Assembly (NCBI GenBank): GCA_934229725.1
Contig: CAKQDX010000003.1
Coordinates: forward strand, 1-64,000
Length of the DNA: 64,000 nt
Reading direction: 5' to 3'
Origin: an uncultured Streptococcus sp.
GTDB lineage: Bacteria > Bacillota > Bacilli > Lactobacillales > Streptococcaceae
Below are positions 48,306-58,842 of this stretch, piece by piece; the first letter of the stretch is position 1, and each line of letters starts with the position of its first letter. The translations under genes were made by a program, and so were the position numbers. The notes beneath the pieces are model-generated. The model was given only the letters and a program-made list of their open reading frames with translations, was not told the origin of the DNA and ran no database searches.

Positions 48306-49304
48306 TTATTCTTCAATCAAAGATGTTGAGTGAACTGGGCGGTTCTTACCATCTGGATTAATATATTGGATAGCTTGGTTAATAGCGACAGGGGCTTCAC
48401 CCATACCAACCGCAATCAAATCAATCTTACCTTCATATTCTGCCGCATCACCGATAGCATAAACCCCTTCTTGTGACGTTTCAAACTTAGGATTGACCGC
48501 AATACTTGAACGTTTGTAATCGACATTCCAATTGCGAAGATTTTTGTTATTAGTTGAGAAACCAAAGCTGACAATCAGGGCATCTAATGGCAATTCCTCA
48601 ACCTCGTCTGACTTCACTTTTTGAACCGTCAAACTTTGAGCAAAACCATCCGCACCCTTAATTTCAAGTGGCACATAAGGTGTCATCACATTAACTGATG
48701 ATTGATGAAGTAGTTCAACACTGTGCTCATGGGCACGGAAGGCATCACGACGGTGAATCAAGGTCACACTCTCAGCAATACCATCCAAGTGATTGGCCCA
48801 GTCAACGGCTGAATCACCACCACCAGCAATCACAACCTTCTTGCCAGCAAATTGGTCCAGACTATGCACATTATAGAACAAGTTATTGTCCGCATAATCT
48901 TCTTCATTGTCCACACCCAAAGGACGTGGAGCGAAAGCACCATTTCCACAAGCAATGACGATAGCCTTAGACAAGTGTTGCCCCTTACTAGTTTTTATCG
49001 TGAAGACACCATCCGTCTTCTCAAAGGTTTGTACTTCCTCTTTCAAATGAATATCGACACGGTCTTCAAAACGCTTGAGCTGAATCAAGAGGTTCTCTGT
49101 CAATTCTGCACCTGTCGTTTGAGGAAAGGCCGGAATATCGTAAATTTTCTTTTCTGGGTAGAGAATGGCAGGCTGACCGCCAAGCTCTGACAAACTTTCA
49201 ATAATATTAACAGTCATGCCACGTAGGCCAGCATAGAAAGCTGCCCAAAGGCCGACTGGTCCACCACCAATAATGGTAATATCGTAAATCTTTTCTTCTG
49301 ACAT
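48306..49304 (-). CDS. Ferredoxin/flavodoxin-NADP+ reductase, thioredoxin reductase-like
   Basis: A 332-aa flavoprotein that moves electrons between NADPH and ferredoxin or flavodoxin. The FAD site is visible as [22 protein letters not shown] (residues 8-29). The NADPH site is [12 protein letters not shown], and the C-terminal [20 protein letters not shown] also binds FAD. It lacks the CxxC of true thioredoxin reductases, which places it with the YumC-type reductases. It starts 1 bp after the trmD stop, so they are cotranscribed, although no shared function is evident. Confidence 0.9.
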   Translation of the reverse strand: MSEEKIYDITIIGGGPVGLWAAFYAGLRGMTVNIIESLSELGGQPAILYPEKKIYDIPAFPQTTGAELTENLLIQLKRFEDRVDIHLKEEVQTFEKTDGVFTIKTSKGQHLSKAIVIACGNGAFAPRPLGVDNEEDYADNNLFYNVHSLDQFAGKKVVIAGGGDSAVDWANHLDGIAESVTLIHRRDAFRAHEHSVELLHQSSVNVMTPYVPLEIKGADGFAQSLTVQKVKSDEVEELPLDALIVSFGFSTNNKNLRNWNVDYKRSSIAVNPKFETSQEGVYAIGDAAEYEGKIDLIAVGMGEAPVAINQAIQYINPDGKNRPVHSTSLIEE

Positions 49305-49305
49305 T

Positions 49306-50025
49306 TTATTTTCCTTCTGCTTTTATCTCTTCTAAAATCTGACGTTCTTCATCTGTAAAATCATAGTTTTCCAAAAGATCTGGTCGACGCTCTAAGGTCT
49401 TACGCAAACTTTGCTCCATCCGCCAACGTCGAATATTGACATGATGCCCTGACAAGAGAACATCAGGTACCTTCATACCACGAAATTCAGCTGGACGGGT
49501 ATACTGTGGAAACTCCAAAAGCCCTGATGAAAAACTATCATCCTTATGACTGGCTTCCTTCCCCAAAACCTCTGGAATCAAGCGGACAGTCGCATCTACA
49601 ATGGTCATAGCAGCCAACTCTCCACCTGTTAAGACAAAGTCTCCTAGTGAAATCTCGTCCGTCACTAAGGTTTTGATGCGTTCGTCATAGCCCTCATAGT
49701 GACCGCAGATAAAGACCAACTCCTCTTCTTGTGCCAATTCTTCCGCATAGGCCTGGTCAAAGGTACGTCCTGCAGGATCTAAGAGAATGACACGAGGTTT
49801 GGTGACGTTTAGCTTGTCAAAGGTATCAAAAATTGGCTGGGCACGTAGCAACATGCCTTGTCCGCCACCGTAAGGTTCGTCATCTACATGACGAGCCTTC
49901 TCTGCATTCTCACGGAAGTTATGATAGTTGATTTCCAAGAGTCCCTTTTCCTGGGCCTTGCCTACGATGGAGTGCTCTAAGGGAGCAAACATATCTGGGA
50001 ATAGCGTCAAGATATCAATCTTCAT
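49306..50025 (-). CDS. trmD: tRNA (guanine-N1)-methyltransferase
   Basis: A 239-aa SPOUT methyltransferase that methylates G37 of tRNAs and prevents frameshifts. The signature blocks are present: [35 protein letters not shown] and the [13 protein letters not shown] knot. It overlaps rimM by 11 bp, the usual ribosome-maturation pairing. The length is normal. Confidence 0.97.
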   Translation of the reverse strand: MKIDILTLFPDMFAPLEHSIVGKAQEKGLLEINYHNFRENAEKARHVDDEPYGGGQGMLLRAQPIFDTFDKLNVTKPRVILLDPAGRTFDQAYAEELAQEEELVFICGHYEGYDERIKTLVTDEISLGDFVLTGGELAAMTIVDATVRLIPEVLGKEASHKDDSFSSGLLEFPQYTRPAEFRGMKVPDVLLSGHHVNIRRWRMEQSLRKTLERRPDLLENYDFTDEERQILEEIKAEGK

Positions 50026-50533
50026 CGTCTAATCCTTCCATAAGTTCAACCTCAATACGGCCAGCCGCCACATCAACATTGAGAACCACTGGTGGGATAT
50101 AAGGCAGGAGCAAATCTTTCTTGCCTTTGCGTCTCACTACCCAAACGTCGTTGGCCCCCGGTTGGAGAATCTCTTTAACCTGACCGATGAGGGTATCCCC
50201 CTCATAAACATCAAGACCAATGATTTCATGATAGTAAAATTCACCGTCATCAAGGTCTGTTAGATTTTCCTCAGCAACTTTGAGGCTGTACCCCTTGTAC
50301 TTTTCGACATCATTGATATGATAGAGTCCCTTAAACTTAACAATATCAAAGTTCTTGTGTTTACGGTGACTGGCAACTTCAACATCCATGATGTAGTTGT
50401 CTTTGTCATCAAAAAGGGCTAGGAGACTCTTCTTCTTAAAACGTTCATCCGCAAAATCCGTTACAGACAAAACACGGAGTTCCCCCTGTAAGCCCTGTGT
50501 GTTTACAATCTTTCCAACGTTATAGTATGTCAT
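50015..50533 (-). CDS. rimM: 16S rRNA processing protein RimM
   Basis: A 172-aa protein that assists maturation of the 30S subunit by binding ribosomal protein S19. The N-terminal RimM barrel ([20 protein letters not shown]) is followed by a PRC-barrel domain from about residue 95 ([22 protein letters not shown]). It overlaps trmD, giving a coupled pair. AAGGAA precedes the ATG. Confidence 0.95.
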   Translation of the reverse strand: MTYYNVGKIVNTQGLQGELRVLSVTDFADERFKKKSLLALFDDKDNYIMDVEVASHRKHKNFDIVKFKGLYHINDVEKYKGYSLKVAEENLTDLDDGEFYYHEIIGLDVYEGDTLIGQVKEILQPGANDVWVVRRKGKKDLLLPYIPPVVLNVDVAAGRIEVELMEGLDDED

Positions 50534-50776
50534 TTAAATTCCTTATTTATTTTTCTCAATCAAAGTAAGCAGTGACTTTAGATTCTTCCTTGCTAGAAAG
50601 GTGAAAAACTTCAGTGAATGGCTTGGTCATTCATATTTAAAGGCAAGGCGAGCCTATGTCTGTCATCATCACATGAGTCTTTTTAGTCACGTCAGATACT
50701 TCTATTGACTTTAATTTTATAGTAGCATGAATGGTCTTGTTTTGGCCAATTAGCTTCTCTATTCTATCAAAAAGGA
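50534..50776. other. Intergenic region between tRNA-Glu and rimM
   Basis: About 240 bases with no supported gene. It should hold the promoter of rimM-trmD. A TATAAA-like -10 is visible near 50720 on the minus strand, but no good -35 is seen. Confidence 0.4.
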
Positions 50777-50805
50777 TACAAAAAAACCAGCTTTCTCTAG
50801 CTGGT
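50777..50805 (-). terminator. Terminator of the tRNA-Gln/tRNA-Glu transcript
   Basis: ACCAGCT/AGCTGGT with a short loop runs into TTTTTTT on the minus strand, 6 bp past the tRNA-Glu 3' end. Confidence 0.85.
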
Positions 50806-50810
50806 ACTGA

Positions 50811-50882
50811 TAGTCCGTACGGGATTCGAACCCGTGTTACCGCCGTGAAAAGGCGGTGTCTTAACCCCTTGACCAACGGACC
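50811..50882 (-). tRNA. tRNA-Glu (anticodon TTC)
   Basis: A complete cloverleaf on the minus strand. The acceptor arms GGTCCGT and ACGGACT pair with one G-U. The anticodon stem is CCGCC/GGCGG and the loop TTTTCAC holds anticodon TTC. The T arm has GGTTCGAATCC. CCA is not encoded. Confidence 0.95.
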
Positions 50883-50911
50883 ATAGTTTATCTTTTTACC
50901 CTCAGATAAAA

Positions 50912-50983
50912 CTGGGGTAGCTGGATTCGAACCAACGCATGAGGGAGTCAAAGTCCCTTGCCTTACCGCTTGGCTATACCCCA
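50912..50983 (-). tRNA. tRNA-Gln (anticodon TTG)
   Basis: A complete cloverleaf on the minus strand. The acceptor arms TGGGGTA and TACCCCA pair fully. The anticodon stem is GGGA/TCCC and the loop CTTTGAC holds anticodon TTG. The T arm has GGTTCGAATCC. It is 29 bp upstream of tRNA-Glu and cotranscribed with it. CCA is not encoded. Confidence 0.95.
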
Positions 50984-50996
50984 AAAGACTCTTACT

Positions 50997-51025
50997 ATTT
51001 TACAGAAAGATAGGATGACTGTCAA
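50997..51025 (-). promoter_or_regulatory. Promoter of the tRNA-Gln/tRNA-Glu pair
   Basis: On the minus strand TTGACA (51020-51025), a 17-bp spacer and TAAAAT (50997-51002) nearly match consensus. The tRNA-Gln 5' end is 14 bp downstream. Confidence 0.85.
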
Positions 51026-51046
51026 CACTTTTTAACATTTTTTCAT

Positions 51047-51070
51047 AAAAAAACAACCGGCTAACCGATT
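51047..51070 (-). terminator. Terminator downstream of liaR
   Basis: AATCGG/CCGGTT (one G-U pair) around a TTAG loop is followed by GTTTTTTT on the minus strand. It lies about 210 bp past the liaR stop. Two other stems (51088-51117 and 51120-51137) lie in between. Confidence 0.6.
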
Positions 51071-51282
51071 GCTTTGAATTAGGAGATTTCATCATCTAAG
51101 AGTACTTAGATGGATGATACGAGGTTGAGTGACCTCATATGAAAAAAGAAAAGTTTTAGGATAATTCTATTGTATGTCTTGCTAGACATAAAGTCAATAT
51201 ATTTGACTGACAAAATCAGAAAAAATTTTCTTTAATCAAATACTCTTGGTCATTTTTTACAGTCGAGCTGACATGAACCTCC

Positions 51283-51927
51283 TTAATCATCGTTTTGTGA
51301 TACCAGATGATGTCTAAAAGCATAGACTACTGCTTGGGTACGATCATCTACGTTGAGTTTACCCAAGATATTCGAAACGTGCGTTTTGACAGTCTTCAGC
51401 GAAATAAAGAGTTCGTTAGCAATGGTTTGATTGTCATAGCCTTTAGCTAAAAGTGCCAGAATATCACGTTCACGTGCCGTCAAGTCATCGTGTAAGTCCG
51501 GATGACTATCGTGGTATTTAATCTTATTGTCTACCTCAGTCTCGATGGCTTCTTCTCCACGGTAAACCTTACGGATACTATTGAGAATCTCTGCCGCACT
51601 GCTGGTTTTGAGCATGTAACCTTTAGCACCTGCTTCAATAACCGGATAGATTTTTTCATTGTCCAAATAACTGGTCAAAACCAAAATTTTAGCTTCAGGC
51701 CATTCTTTGAGCAATTCTAAAGTGGCTTGTACGCCATCTAACTCAGGCATGACAAGGTCCATGACAACCACATCTGGACGTAATTCCAAAGCCAGGTCGA
51801 CACCTTCACGGCCATTACCTGCCTCTCCAACCACTTCTACATCTCCTTGAAGATTCAAGAAACTTTTGAGGCCCAAGCGGACCATTTCATGGTCATCGAC
51901 CAAAATCACACTTATCTTATTCGACAT
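51283..51927 (-). CDS. liaR: LiaR/VraR-type response regulator
   Basis: A 214-aa two-component regulator that switches on cell-envelope stress genes when phosphorylated by LiaS. The receiver domain has DDHEMVRLG and the phospho-accepting Asp in VVVMDLVMPELDG (near residue 55), with KGYMLK near 105. The C-terminal LuxR-type helix-turn-helix is clear (LTARERDILALLAKGYDNQTIANELFIS, KTVKTHVSNIL). It overlaps liaS by 11 bp. Targets cannot be read from this window. Confidence 0.93.
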   Translation of the reverse strand: MSNKISVILVDDHEMVRLGLKSFLNLQGDVEVVGEAGNGREGVDLALELRPDVVVMDLVMPELDGVQATLELLKEWPEAKILVLTSYLDNEKIYPVIEAGAKGYMLKTSSAAEILNSIRKVYRGEEAIETEVDNKIKYHDSHPDLHDDLTARERDILALLAKGYDNQTIANELFISLKTVKTHVSNILGKLNVDDRTQAVVYAFRHHLVSQNDD

Positions 51928-52927
51928 TATTTTCTCCTCTCAATATTGGCACACGAACATCAATGGAGGTTCCTTTACCTTTAGCAGATAGGAACTGTAC
52001 GGTCCCAGCCATTTCATCGACACGTTCTTGGATATTTTTCAGTCCGTAACTCATTTCGTCAGTCGAGGCATTCAAATCATAACCAACACCATTATCCAGC
52101 ATTTTCAACTGAATCTCCTGACTATTTTGGTAGAGATAAACCTCTATTTGACTAGCCTTGGCGTGTTTTAGGGTATTAGAGATAAACTCTTGGGCAATCC
52201 TAAAGAGATTATTTTCAATCCGCTTAGGCACTTTCTTAACCATATCCTTGTAAATCACACGAATATTTGATTTATCGGTTAGCTCCTTAAGAATCATCTG
52301 CAAGCCTTCTTGCAAGGTCTTGTTTTCAAGCTCAGTCGGGCGAAGATGCAAAAGTAAGACACGCATGTCATTCTGAGCGTCAGTAAGCATGGCTTCCACC
52401 GCCTGTATCTGATTATGGAGGTCCTCCTTAGTCAGCTGATCCACCATTTGAGAAACACCAGACAGAATCATACTAGCCGCAAAGAGTTCCTGACTCACCG
52501 TATCATGAAGATCACGAGCAATACGACCTCGCTCCTTCTTGATAATATCACGGCTTTGAAGGGCCTGAGCATTCTCAGTCTTTTGCAGGTCTTGAGTCAA
52601 TTTGCGCATCTTATGAGACAGGCGCATCATGTTCTTGTCTAACTCAATATCTCCCTGGCGCTTAACAGATTGGTTATTGATAATCCGACGCAAATCCTGA
52701 TTGACCGAACGCATACTATTATCATTAGCAATAGCCCACAGGATATAGAGTAGAATGAGCAAACTCAGAACCACAAAGAACATGTTAAAAAGAAAGTGAA
52801 ACGCTTGGGAAAGACTGCCAAAAACCAATGAAAAATTGAGATTGAAACTGTCCATCACAACCAAGGTGACACCGACCAGGACAACAACTGAATAAATAAG
52901 GATTAAAAATAGGTACTGTTTCTTCAT
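51917..52927 (-). CDS. liaS: LiaS/VraS-type sensor histidine kinase
   Basis: A 336-aa membrane kinase of the HisKA_3 type. Two N-terminal helices (about 5-26 and 42-66) with a very short outer loop make it an intramembrane-sensing kinase. The phospho-acceptor His lies in GRIARDLHDTVSQELFA (near residue 140). The N box FISNTLKHAKA and a DNGVGYD G box complete the ATPase domain. It lies between liaF and liaR and overlaps both. LiaF is expected to hold it inactive until envelope damage occurs. Confidence 0.93.
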   Translation of the reverse strand: MKKQYLFLILIYSVVVLVGVTLVVMDSFNLNFSLVFGSLSQAFHFLFNMFFVVLSLLILLYILWAIANDNSMRSVNQDLRRIINNQSVKRQGDIELDKNMMRLSHKMRKLTQDLQKTENAQALQSRDIIKKERGRIARDLHDTVSQELFAASMILSGVSQMVDQLTKEDLHNQIQAVEAMLTDAQNDMRVLLLHLRPTELENKTLQEGLQMILKELTDKSNIRVIYKDMVKKVPKRIENNLFRIAQEFISNTLKHAKASQIEVYLYQNSQEIQLKMLDNGVGYDLNASTDEMSYGLKNIQERVDEMAGTVQFLSAKGKGTSIDVRVPILRGENNVE

Positions 52928-53622
52928 TTGCGACGTACCTCCACTGGCCCGGCTCCCACATTGAGAATTAATTTGACTGTTCTATAGGCATGCTCATACT
53001 CCGCACCTTGCAAGGTCAAACTTTCATAACGAAGGTCATATTCATCTTCATTGAAGAAGGTAACAGAGCTATAAATAGCAGATATGTTAAGTTTAACAGA
53101 GACATCAATGGGCACCAAGACCGTTGTTGGCCCATACAGTTTCTGAAGAATCACAACATTGTCTCTACCTGAAACAATAACCTGAGTCAAATCAATCACA
53201 TCTGTCCCAAAGAAACGGATAATATTGATGTCATCAAAATCATAGCGATCACTCACTGGCTCCATACGGGTCCCAATCCACTGATTTCGCACAGCCCGAG
53301 GATCTAAATCGTCTTCTTTGAACTTGATGAGGGCATAGCGATTCTTTTTCTTAACCTGTGAAAAATGGTTAATCATGACATAGGCTACACCCACCAAGAT
53401 AGCAAGTACCACATAGACATTCCACATGGAAACCAAAAAAAGCGAAATTAAACTAATCGTCAAGACAAAATCACTCTTAGACTCTTTATTAAAGAAACGA
53501 ATAGCCAAGAGAGTCAAGACTAGAATAAAAATAAAACTGGTAATATCATTGTTAAAGATAGTGATTAACCCTAAAGTCAAAAGTAAGGCTTCCACTACCA
53601 AGAAAAAATTAAATTTGGTCAT
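52924..53622 (-). CDS. liaF: LiaF-type inhibitor of the envelope stress kinase
   Basis: A 232-aa membrane protein with about four N-terminal helices in the first ~85 residues and a cytoplasmic C-terminal DUF2154-like beta domain (IIRFFGTDVIDLTQVIVSGRDNVVILQKLYG, PTTVLVPIDVSV). LiaF proteins repress LiaS in the absence of stress; VraT of S. aureus is the equivalent. Its stop overlaps the liaS start by 4 bp. GAGAGG precedes the ATG, and a consensus promoter is upstream. Confidence 0.92.
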   Translation of the reverse strand: MTKFNFFLVVEALLLTLGLITIFNNDITSFIFILVLTLLAIRFFNKESKSDFVLTISLISLFLVSMWNVYVVLAILVGVAYVMINHFSQVKKKNRYALIKFKEDDLDPRAVRNQWIGTRMEPVSDRYDFDDINIIRFFGTDVIDLTQVIVSGRDNVVILQKLYGPTTVLVPIDVSVKLNISAIYSSVTFFNEDEYDLRYESLTLQGAEYEHAYRTVKLILNVGAGPVEVRRK

Positions 53623-53654
53623 AAGGACCTCTCACATAAAAGTATACAGGCTTC

Positions 53655-53683
53655 ATTCTATCAAATTTTAGGCCAATTGACAA
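53655..53683 (-). promoter_or_regulatory. Promoter of liaFSR
   Basis: On the minus strand TTGTCA (53678-53683), a 17-bp spacer and TAGAAT (53655-53660) lie 33 bp before liaF. A terminator just upstream separates it from stk. Confidence 0.7.
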
Positions 53684-53690
53684 AAAGTGC

Positions 53691-53720
53691 AAAAAAAGAG
53701 AGGTCACACAACCTCTCTTT
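53691..53720 (-). terminator. Terminator between stk and liaF
   Basis: AAAGAGAGGT (53695-53704) pairs with ACCTCTCTTT (53711-53720) and is followed by TTTTTTT on the minus strand. It ends the gmk-to-stk transcript or its last part. Confidence 0.85.
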
Positions 53721-53732
53721 GATATTAATTCT

Positions 53733-53931
53733 GTTGAGACTTTCCTTAGATATAGACTAACGTCAGCGAACTCTCGTGGCGTCTCATAACTAAAATCTCG
53801 CATTCCCAAACATCTGGAATTTTAGAGTTTCAGCCATAGTCATCACAGTGGAAAGTCTCGGCTTATGCTTGCCTCGTTCGCATACATAAAACCATTCACA
53901 TTCTTTTCAGAGCGTCTCAATGACAAGCAGT
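53733..53931 (-). other. Structured region between stk and its terminator
   Basis: A perfect 10-bp inverted repeat, GAGACTTTCC (53736-53745) and GGAAAGTCTC (53850-53859), encloses a second hairpin built on ATTCC/GGAAT and ACTAAAA/TTTTAGAGT (about 53793-53828). The last part resembles the start of the 165-bp repeats at 26972-27430 (shared AGTCATCACAG, then GAAAG). There is no coding evidence. Confidence 0.45.
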
Positions 53932-55797
53932 CTATTGTTGTTCTGTGTGGGTAGCTTCTGTAGATGTTTCTGTACTTGAAGATGTGCTTTCAGTGCTTGA
54001 GCTGCTAGATGACGAATGAGTCGTACTTGTTGAGCTTGACTGAAGGCTTGAACTTGCTGTTGTGATAGAAACGTAGAGAATCACCGTACCATCAACGGCA
54101 GTACCAACTTGTGGGTCTTGATAAAGAACCTCAGTACTACTAGGAACCTTATCCTTATCCAACTTGGCACCTGTATTATAGTCGTGATATTCAATACTAC
54201 TACTTGAAATATTTTTCCGGTTCAAGGTTTGCACTGCTGTTGAAACCGTCAAGCCTGTTACATCAGGCATACTGATGGTCTTAGGTGTCGCCACACGGAA
54301 CTTGATCTTAGCCTTAGAATCTTTAGGATTAAAGGTCTTGTTCTTACTAGGACTTTGAGACAAGATTTCACCTTCATCGGCACTATCATCTTCGACATTT
54401 TGAATATCAATTTGATCTTCAGATACCCCATAATTTGAGGTCAAGTCTTTGATAGCATCCTTGTAGTTTTTACCCTTGTAGTCCTTCAGAGTGAATCCTT
54501 TGTCGCCGGAAGAAACATAGACATCAATGCTTGTTCCTTCTTTACGAGTCGTTCCGGCTGTAGGATCTGTCTTGATAACCTTGCCCTTGTCGACAGAATC
54601 ATCCTCAACTTCTTTGACATCACCGACCTTAAAGCCTGCACTTTCAAGTTTCTTCTGAGCCGTTGACAACTCTTGTCCGACAACATTTGGCACCTGCGCA
54701 TTATCTGGATTAGTAAATACCAAATAGGCAAAGATGATAATGCCAATAAAGACTAGTCCTAGGAAAACCTTAAGTAGAGTTGAAAAGAGATTTTTCTTCT
54801 TTTTAGCTGGAGAAGGTTTTTTCCTTGGGTGTTTGCTTTGGGTTGGCGTAGGCTCTGATGGTTTAGCAACGGCCTTTTTCTCAAGGGTTGATGACGGAAC
54901 TGGATCAACCTTAGGCAGGGTCTTGGTATCTGTCATGTCATCAAAGACTACCTTAGCATCACGGCTATGACTAGGATGAAGACTCGTCACTAAGTCACGA
55001 CTCATTTCAAGAGTACTATGGTAACGATTTTCTAGCTTTTTAGCTGTTGCTCGAATAACCACATTCTCCAAAGCTTGAGGAACGTTATGGTTCTCAGCCA
55101 AAATCGATGGTAGGGGCTTTTGAAAATGTTGGAGGGCAATGGTAACTGCACTGTCACCATCATAAGGAATATGTCCTGTCAACATCTCAAAGAGCATGAT
55201 ACCCATAGCATAGATGTCACTCTGAATAGTCGCTTTAGACCCTCTCGCTTGCTCTGGAGACAGATAGTGGACTGAACCTAACATAGAATTGGTCTGAGTC
55301 AGGCTCGTTTCAGCAAAGGCTACTGCAATACCGAAATCGGTCACCTTAGCCGTTCCATCCTTTGTTAAAAGAACGTTTTGCGGCTTCAAATCCCTATGAA
55401 TAATCCCTTTTTGATGGGCAAGAGTCATGGCAGAGAGAACTTCTCCCATGATACGCACAACGTCTTGGTTAGATAGAGGTGCATGATCTTGAATATATTT
55501 CTTCAAGTCCGAACCATCCACATATTCCATCGCTAAGAATTGCTGGCCGTCTTCTTCGCCAATATCTCGAATCGCAACAATATTTGGATGACTGAGTTCA
55601 GCCATGGCACGCGCTTCCCGTTGGAAACGCGCCACAGCCACCTGGTCGGTCTGATAATTGGTCCGAAGCACCTTGATAGCCACTTCTTCATTATCCAAAA
55701 TCAGGTCGTTAGCCAGATAAACATCCGCCATACCGCCACGTCCGATAGCTTTAAGGATTCGATAACGTCCAGCAAACAATTTGCCGACTTGGATCAT
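53932..55797 (-). CDS. stkP: Serine/threonine protein kinase with PASTA domains (PknB/StkP type)
   Basis: A 621-aa membrane kinase that senses muropeptides or cell-wall precursors and controls division and wall synthesis. The kinase domain (about 10-270) has GRGGMADV, the ATP-binding Lys in [16 protein letters not shown] and KVTDFGIA. A single membrane helix lies near 345-363. Three PASTA repeats are visible outside (starting near [19 protein letters not shown] and PDVTGLTVS). The C-terminus is a Ser/Thr-rich tail of about 40 residues. Its start overlaps the last base of the phosphatase gene (TAATG), so kinase and phosphatase are coupled. The length is near the family norm. Confidence 0.95.
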   Translation of the reverse strand: MIQVGKLFAGRYRILKAIGRGGMADVYLANDLILDNEEVAIKVLRTNYQTDQVAVARFQREARAMAELSHPNIVAIRDIGEEDGQQFLAMEYVDGSDLKKYIQDHAPLSNQDVVRIMGEVLSAMTLAHQKGIIHRDLKPQNVLLTKDGTAKVTDFGIAVAFAETSLTQTNSMLGSVHYLSPEQARGSKATIQSDIYAMGIMLFEMLTGHIPYDGDSAVTIALQHFQKPLPSILAENHNVPQALENVVIRATAKKLENRYHSTLEMSRDLVTSLHPSHSRDAKVVFDDMTDTKTLPKVDPVPSSTLEKKAVAKPSEPTPTQSKHPRKKPSPAKKKKNLFSTLLKVFLGLVFIGIIIFAYLVFTNPDNAQVPNVVGQELSTAQKKLESAGFKVGDVKEVEDDSVDKGKVIKTDPTAGTTRKEGTSIDVYVSSGDKGFTLKDYKGKNYKDAIKDLTSNYGVSEDQIDIQNVEDDSADEGEILSQSPSKNKTFNPKDSKAKIKFRVATPKTISMPDVTGLTVSTAVQTLNRKNISSSSIEYHDYNTGAKLDKDKVPSSTEVLYQDPQVGTAVDGTVILYVSITTASSSLQSSSTSTTHSSSSSSSTESTSSSTETSTEATHTEQQ

Positions 55798-56534
55798 TAT
55801 CCTTCCTCACTTTCTATCTTAACAAGAGCAACTGTGATATTATCAAGACCACCTGCCTCATTGGCAGCTGCCACTAAACGGCTAGTCTTTTCTTCGACAA
55901 ATCCAGGACTGTTGACAATATGAACAATCTGATCAGTTGAAATCATATTTGTTAATCCATCTGAATTCGCTAAAATATAGTCTCCAGGTTCCAATTGTTG
56001 CACACCGAGGTCCGCCTCAATTGGAGCAGATTGTCCTACAGATTGCGTAATGATATTACGTTGCGGGTGGACAGCTGCCTCTTCCTCTGTCAATTGACCA
56101 GCCTTGATAAGGGCATTGACCAAAGAGTGGTCACTTGTCAATTGTTTGTATTCACCATTACGAATGTGGGCAATACGTGAATCCCCAACATGGGCAAAAA
56201 TCACAGCATTATCAACAAAGGCAAGAACTTCAATAGTTGTTCCCATGCCCTTGTACTCTTCATTTTGACCGAGTTCATAAATTTTACGATTTTCTGCATC
56301 AATAGCAGCAATCATCCAATCACGAATCTTACTTAATTCACGAAAATCTGTGTTGATCCAATCACGACCAAGGTCCGTTACTGACATCTCGCTGGCGATA
56401 TTTCCAGCTCGGTGTCCACCCATTCCGTCCGCAACAACGACAAGGGTAACACCAGCCTGGTTAACAAATTTATTAACAAAATCTTGATTGTTTGACCGCT
56501 TTTGGCCAATGTCCGTTAATAATGAAATTTCCAT
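55797..56534 (-). CDS. stp: PP2C-type Ser/Thr protein phosphatase
   Basis: A 245-aa metal-dependent phosphatase that reverses Stk phosphorylation (PhpP or PppL in other streptococci). Metal-binding motifs are visible as [35 protein letters not shown] and [10 protein letters not shown]. The start at 56534 (protein [18 protein letters not shown]) gives the usual length. The reading frame is open up to 56615, and an ATG at 56561 with GGAGG two bases upstream is an alternative giving nine extra residues. It is coupled to stk by a 1-base overlap and lies downstream of rsmB. Confidence 0.93.
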   Translation of the reverse strand: MEISLLTDIGQKRSNNQDFVNKFVNQAGVTLVVVADGMGGHRAGNIASEMSVTDLGRDWINTDFRELSKIRDWMIAAIDAENRKIYELGQNEEYKGMGTTIEVLAFVDNAVIFAHVGDSRIAHIRNGEYKQLTSDHSLVNALIKAGQLTEEEAAVHPQRNIITQSVGQSAPIEADLGVQQLEPGDYILANSDGLTNMISTDQIVHIVNSPGFVEEKTSRLVAAANEAGGLDNITVALVKIESEEG

Positions 56535-56577
56535 AATTTTCTTTCTGACTTGCGTCAGCATTTCCTCCTCTGTAATC

Positions 56578-57906
56578 CTAGGCTTTTTTACGCAACTGCG
56601 CGATAAAGAAACCATCAGTTAGATACTGTTCGGGGGTGATTGCCAAACAGCCATTAACCATTATGTTTTGACATGGATGGTCTAAGGCAACTTGCTCAAA
56701 ATCAGAATGGGTTTCAAGAAAAGCTTGAATAACCTCTTGATTTTCTTCAGCTATAATGGTGCATGTACTATATGTTATTATACCACCTTTGCGTAGGGTT
56801 TGACAAACACTGGATAAGATATCCAACTGCACAGCCTTAAGTGATGCAAAGTCTTGGAGATCCTTATTGTACTTAATGTCTGGTTTCCGACGGATGAGCC
56901 CAATTCCTGAGCAAGGAGCATCCACGAGTATCTTATCAAAACTATCAGCCGGAAAGATTTGATGAACCTGACTAGCATCCAGTTTCTGTGTCTTAACCTT
57001 ATCAGCCAGACCAAGTCGTTGCGCATTTTCCTTGATGAGATCTAGTTTATGATCATAAAGGTCAAGCGCTGTTACATGTCCACTGGTCAAATACGAAGCC
57101 ATATGGACCGTCTTACCACCAGGAGCCGCACAAGCATCAAGGATTTCTTCTTCACCTTGAATTCCTAAAGTTGGCGCAACCAGTTGACTGGTCTCATCCT
57201 GAATGGTTAACAAGCCCTCTTTAAAATATTCTGTTCCAGCAAAGTAGCCAGAAGACTTGACAAGCCCAACTGGTGAAAGTTCTGAACGTTCAGCACCAGT
57301 TGCATCCGCAATTTCTTCCAAACGAGACACATCTGTCACACGAACACTGGCCTTGTTTCTCACAAAAAGACTTTGGAAAATAGCAAGGGCACGGTCTTCC
57401 CCATACTGGTCAATAAGTTTCTTCACCAACCATACAGGTAGGGAATATTGAACAGAATAGCGTTTATTGACACGTTTAATCTTACTTGGATCTGGCAATG
57501 GTTGACTAGACAATTTCCGAAGAACGGCATTGACCAACTTCTCAGCACCCTTTTTATTACCTCGATTTTTGGCAATAGACACAGCATCATTGACCACCGC
57601 ATGGGCTGGAATTTTATCTAAGTAAGCCAACTGGTAAAGACTCAAAAGCAAGAGGTCGTAGACCCAAGCTTCAAGTTTGTCTCGATCCTCAATAACATGG
57701 GCCAAGATCCATTCCAAAGTAATCTTGCGGGCAACGGTCCCATAAACAACTTCCGTCACCAAGGCCCTGTCCTTATCTGTTAGATGCGACTTGCTCAGAC
57801 GTGCATTGAGGGCAATATTCGAGTAAGCCCCTTCTTGGAAGACTTCTTCTAAGACTTCAAGTGCCTGTCCACGGGCTGTTTTTTTCCAATCATTGGCCAA
57901 ATGCAT
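56578..57906 (-). CDS. rsmB: 16S rRNA (cytosine-967-C5)-methyltransferase
   Basis: A 442-aa enzyme, also called Sun/SunL, that methylates C967 of 16S rRNA. The N-terminal ~135 residues form a NusB-like RNA-binding domain ([16 protein letters not shown]). The methyltransferase domain has [14 protein letters not shown] (SAM site), [17 protein letters not shown] and STCTI, providing both catalytic cysteines. The ATG at 57906 is taken as start; a GTG directly before it is also possible. It overlaps fmt by about 17 bp. Confidence 0.94.
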   Translation of the reverse strand: MHLANDWKKTARGQALEVLEEVFQEGAYSNIALNARLSKSHLTDKDRALVTEVVYGTVARKITLEWILAHVIEDRDKLEAWVYDLLLLSLYQLAYLDKIPAHAVVNDAVSIAKNRGNKKGAEKLVNAVLRKLSSQPLPDPSKIKRVNKRYSVQYSLPVWLVKKLIDQYGEDRALAIFQSLFVRNKASVRVTDVSRLEEIADATGAERSELSPVGLVKSSGYFAGTEYFKEGLLTIQDETSQLVAPTLGIQGEEEILDACAAPGGKTVHMASYLTSGHVTALDLYDHKLDLIKENAQRLGLADKVKTQKLDASQVHQIFPADSFDKILVDAPCSGIGLIRRKPDIKYNKDLQDFASLKAVQLDILSSVCQTLRKGGIITYSTCTIIAEENQEVIQAFLETHSDFEQVALDHPCQNIMVNGCLAITPEQYLTDGFFIAQLRKKA

Positions 57907-58825
57907 CACCTACTTCAAGATTGCGACCGACCCCATTGAGAAAATCAGTAATAGCCATACGAGGCTTCCCTGCAGGCTGAACAGTCTTAAGCGAAATAGC
58001 CCCCTGACCAGTTGCAACAACCAACCGTTTCTTGGTCTTTTCAATGATTCGTCCAGCCTGTCCTTGGCCGTCTACCAAATCTGCCTCATAAATCTTGAAA
58101 CGTTTGCCGTCAAGCAAGGTATGTGCCACAGGCCATGGATACATGCCACGGATTTGATTGAATATGTCGCGTGCTGACTTGTTCCAATCAAGGCGTTCTT
58201 CTTCTGGGCTAATGTTTGGTGAAAAGGTTACCTGACTAGCATCTTGAGGAACAGGTTTAACTTCTCCTGCAATATAGGCAGGCAAGGTCTCAAGCAAAAG
58301 GTCACGACCCAAAACGGCCAATTTTTCAAACATGGTACCGACATTATCCTCGTCAAGAATCGGCAAGGCCTTTTGGCTGACCATGTCCCCAGCATCCATT
58401 TCCTTGACCATCTCCATAATCGTCACACCAGCTTCTGCGTCACCATTGATAATGGCATAGTGAATTGGTGCCCCACCACGGTATTTTGGCAAGAGAGAAG
58501 CGTGAACATTCACCGCAAAATCCATGCTATTAAGCAACTTGCTTGGCAAAAATTGTCCATAAGCCGCAGTCACAATCCCATCAGCACCTAGTGCCATTAC
58601 TTGAGCCATCTCTTCTGAACCCGACAATTTTTCAGGTTGATAAATAGGCAAATCATGCGCCAAGGCCACTTCCTTAACTGGTGTCATGCGGATTTCTTTT
58701 TTACGGCCGACAGCACGGTCTGGCTGTGTGACAACAGCGACAATTTCGTAAAGCTCATCTGTCAAAAGTCCTTCCAGCACTGTCGCTGAAAAGGCAGGCG
58801 TTCCCATAAATACTAATTTTGTCAT
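57890..58825 (-). CDS. fmt: Methionyl-tRNA formyltransferase
   Basis: A 311-aa enzyme that formylates initiator Met-tRNA using 10-formyl-THF. The N-terminal domain begins [13 protein letters not shown]. The catalytic loop is seen in [24 protein letters not shown], with the expected Asn, His and Asp (MDAGDM). The C-terminal domain binds tRNA. It starts 17 bp after priA and overlaps rsmB. Confidence 0.97.
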   Translation of the reverse strand: MTKLVFMGTPAFSATVLEGLLTDELYEIVAVVTQPDRAVGRKKEIRMTPVKEVALAHDLPIYQPEKLSGSEEMAQVMALGADGIVTAAYGQFLPSKLLNSMDFAVNVHASLLPKYRGGAPIHYAIINGDAEAGVTIMEMVKEMDAGDMVSQKALPILDEDNVGTMFEKLAVLGRDLLLETLPAYIAGEVKPVPQDASQVTFSPNISPEEERLDWNKSARDIFNQIRGMYPWPVAHTLLDGKRFKIYEADLVDGQGQAGRIIEKTKKRLVVATGQGAISLKTVQPAGKPRMAITDFLNGVGRNLEVGDAFGQ

Positions 58826-58842
58826 ATTTTTCCTTTTCTAGA

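Noticed and set aside
50637..50984. A 115-codon reading frame on the minus strand
   Set aside because: It runs through both tRNA genes, and its text is the usual by-product of translating tRNA loops.
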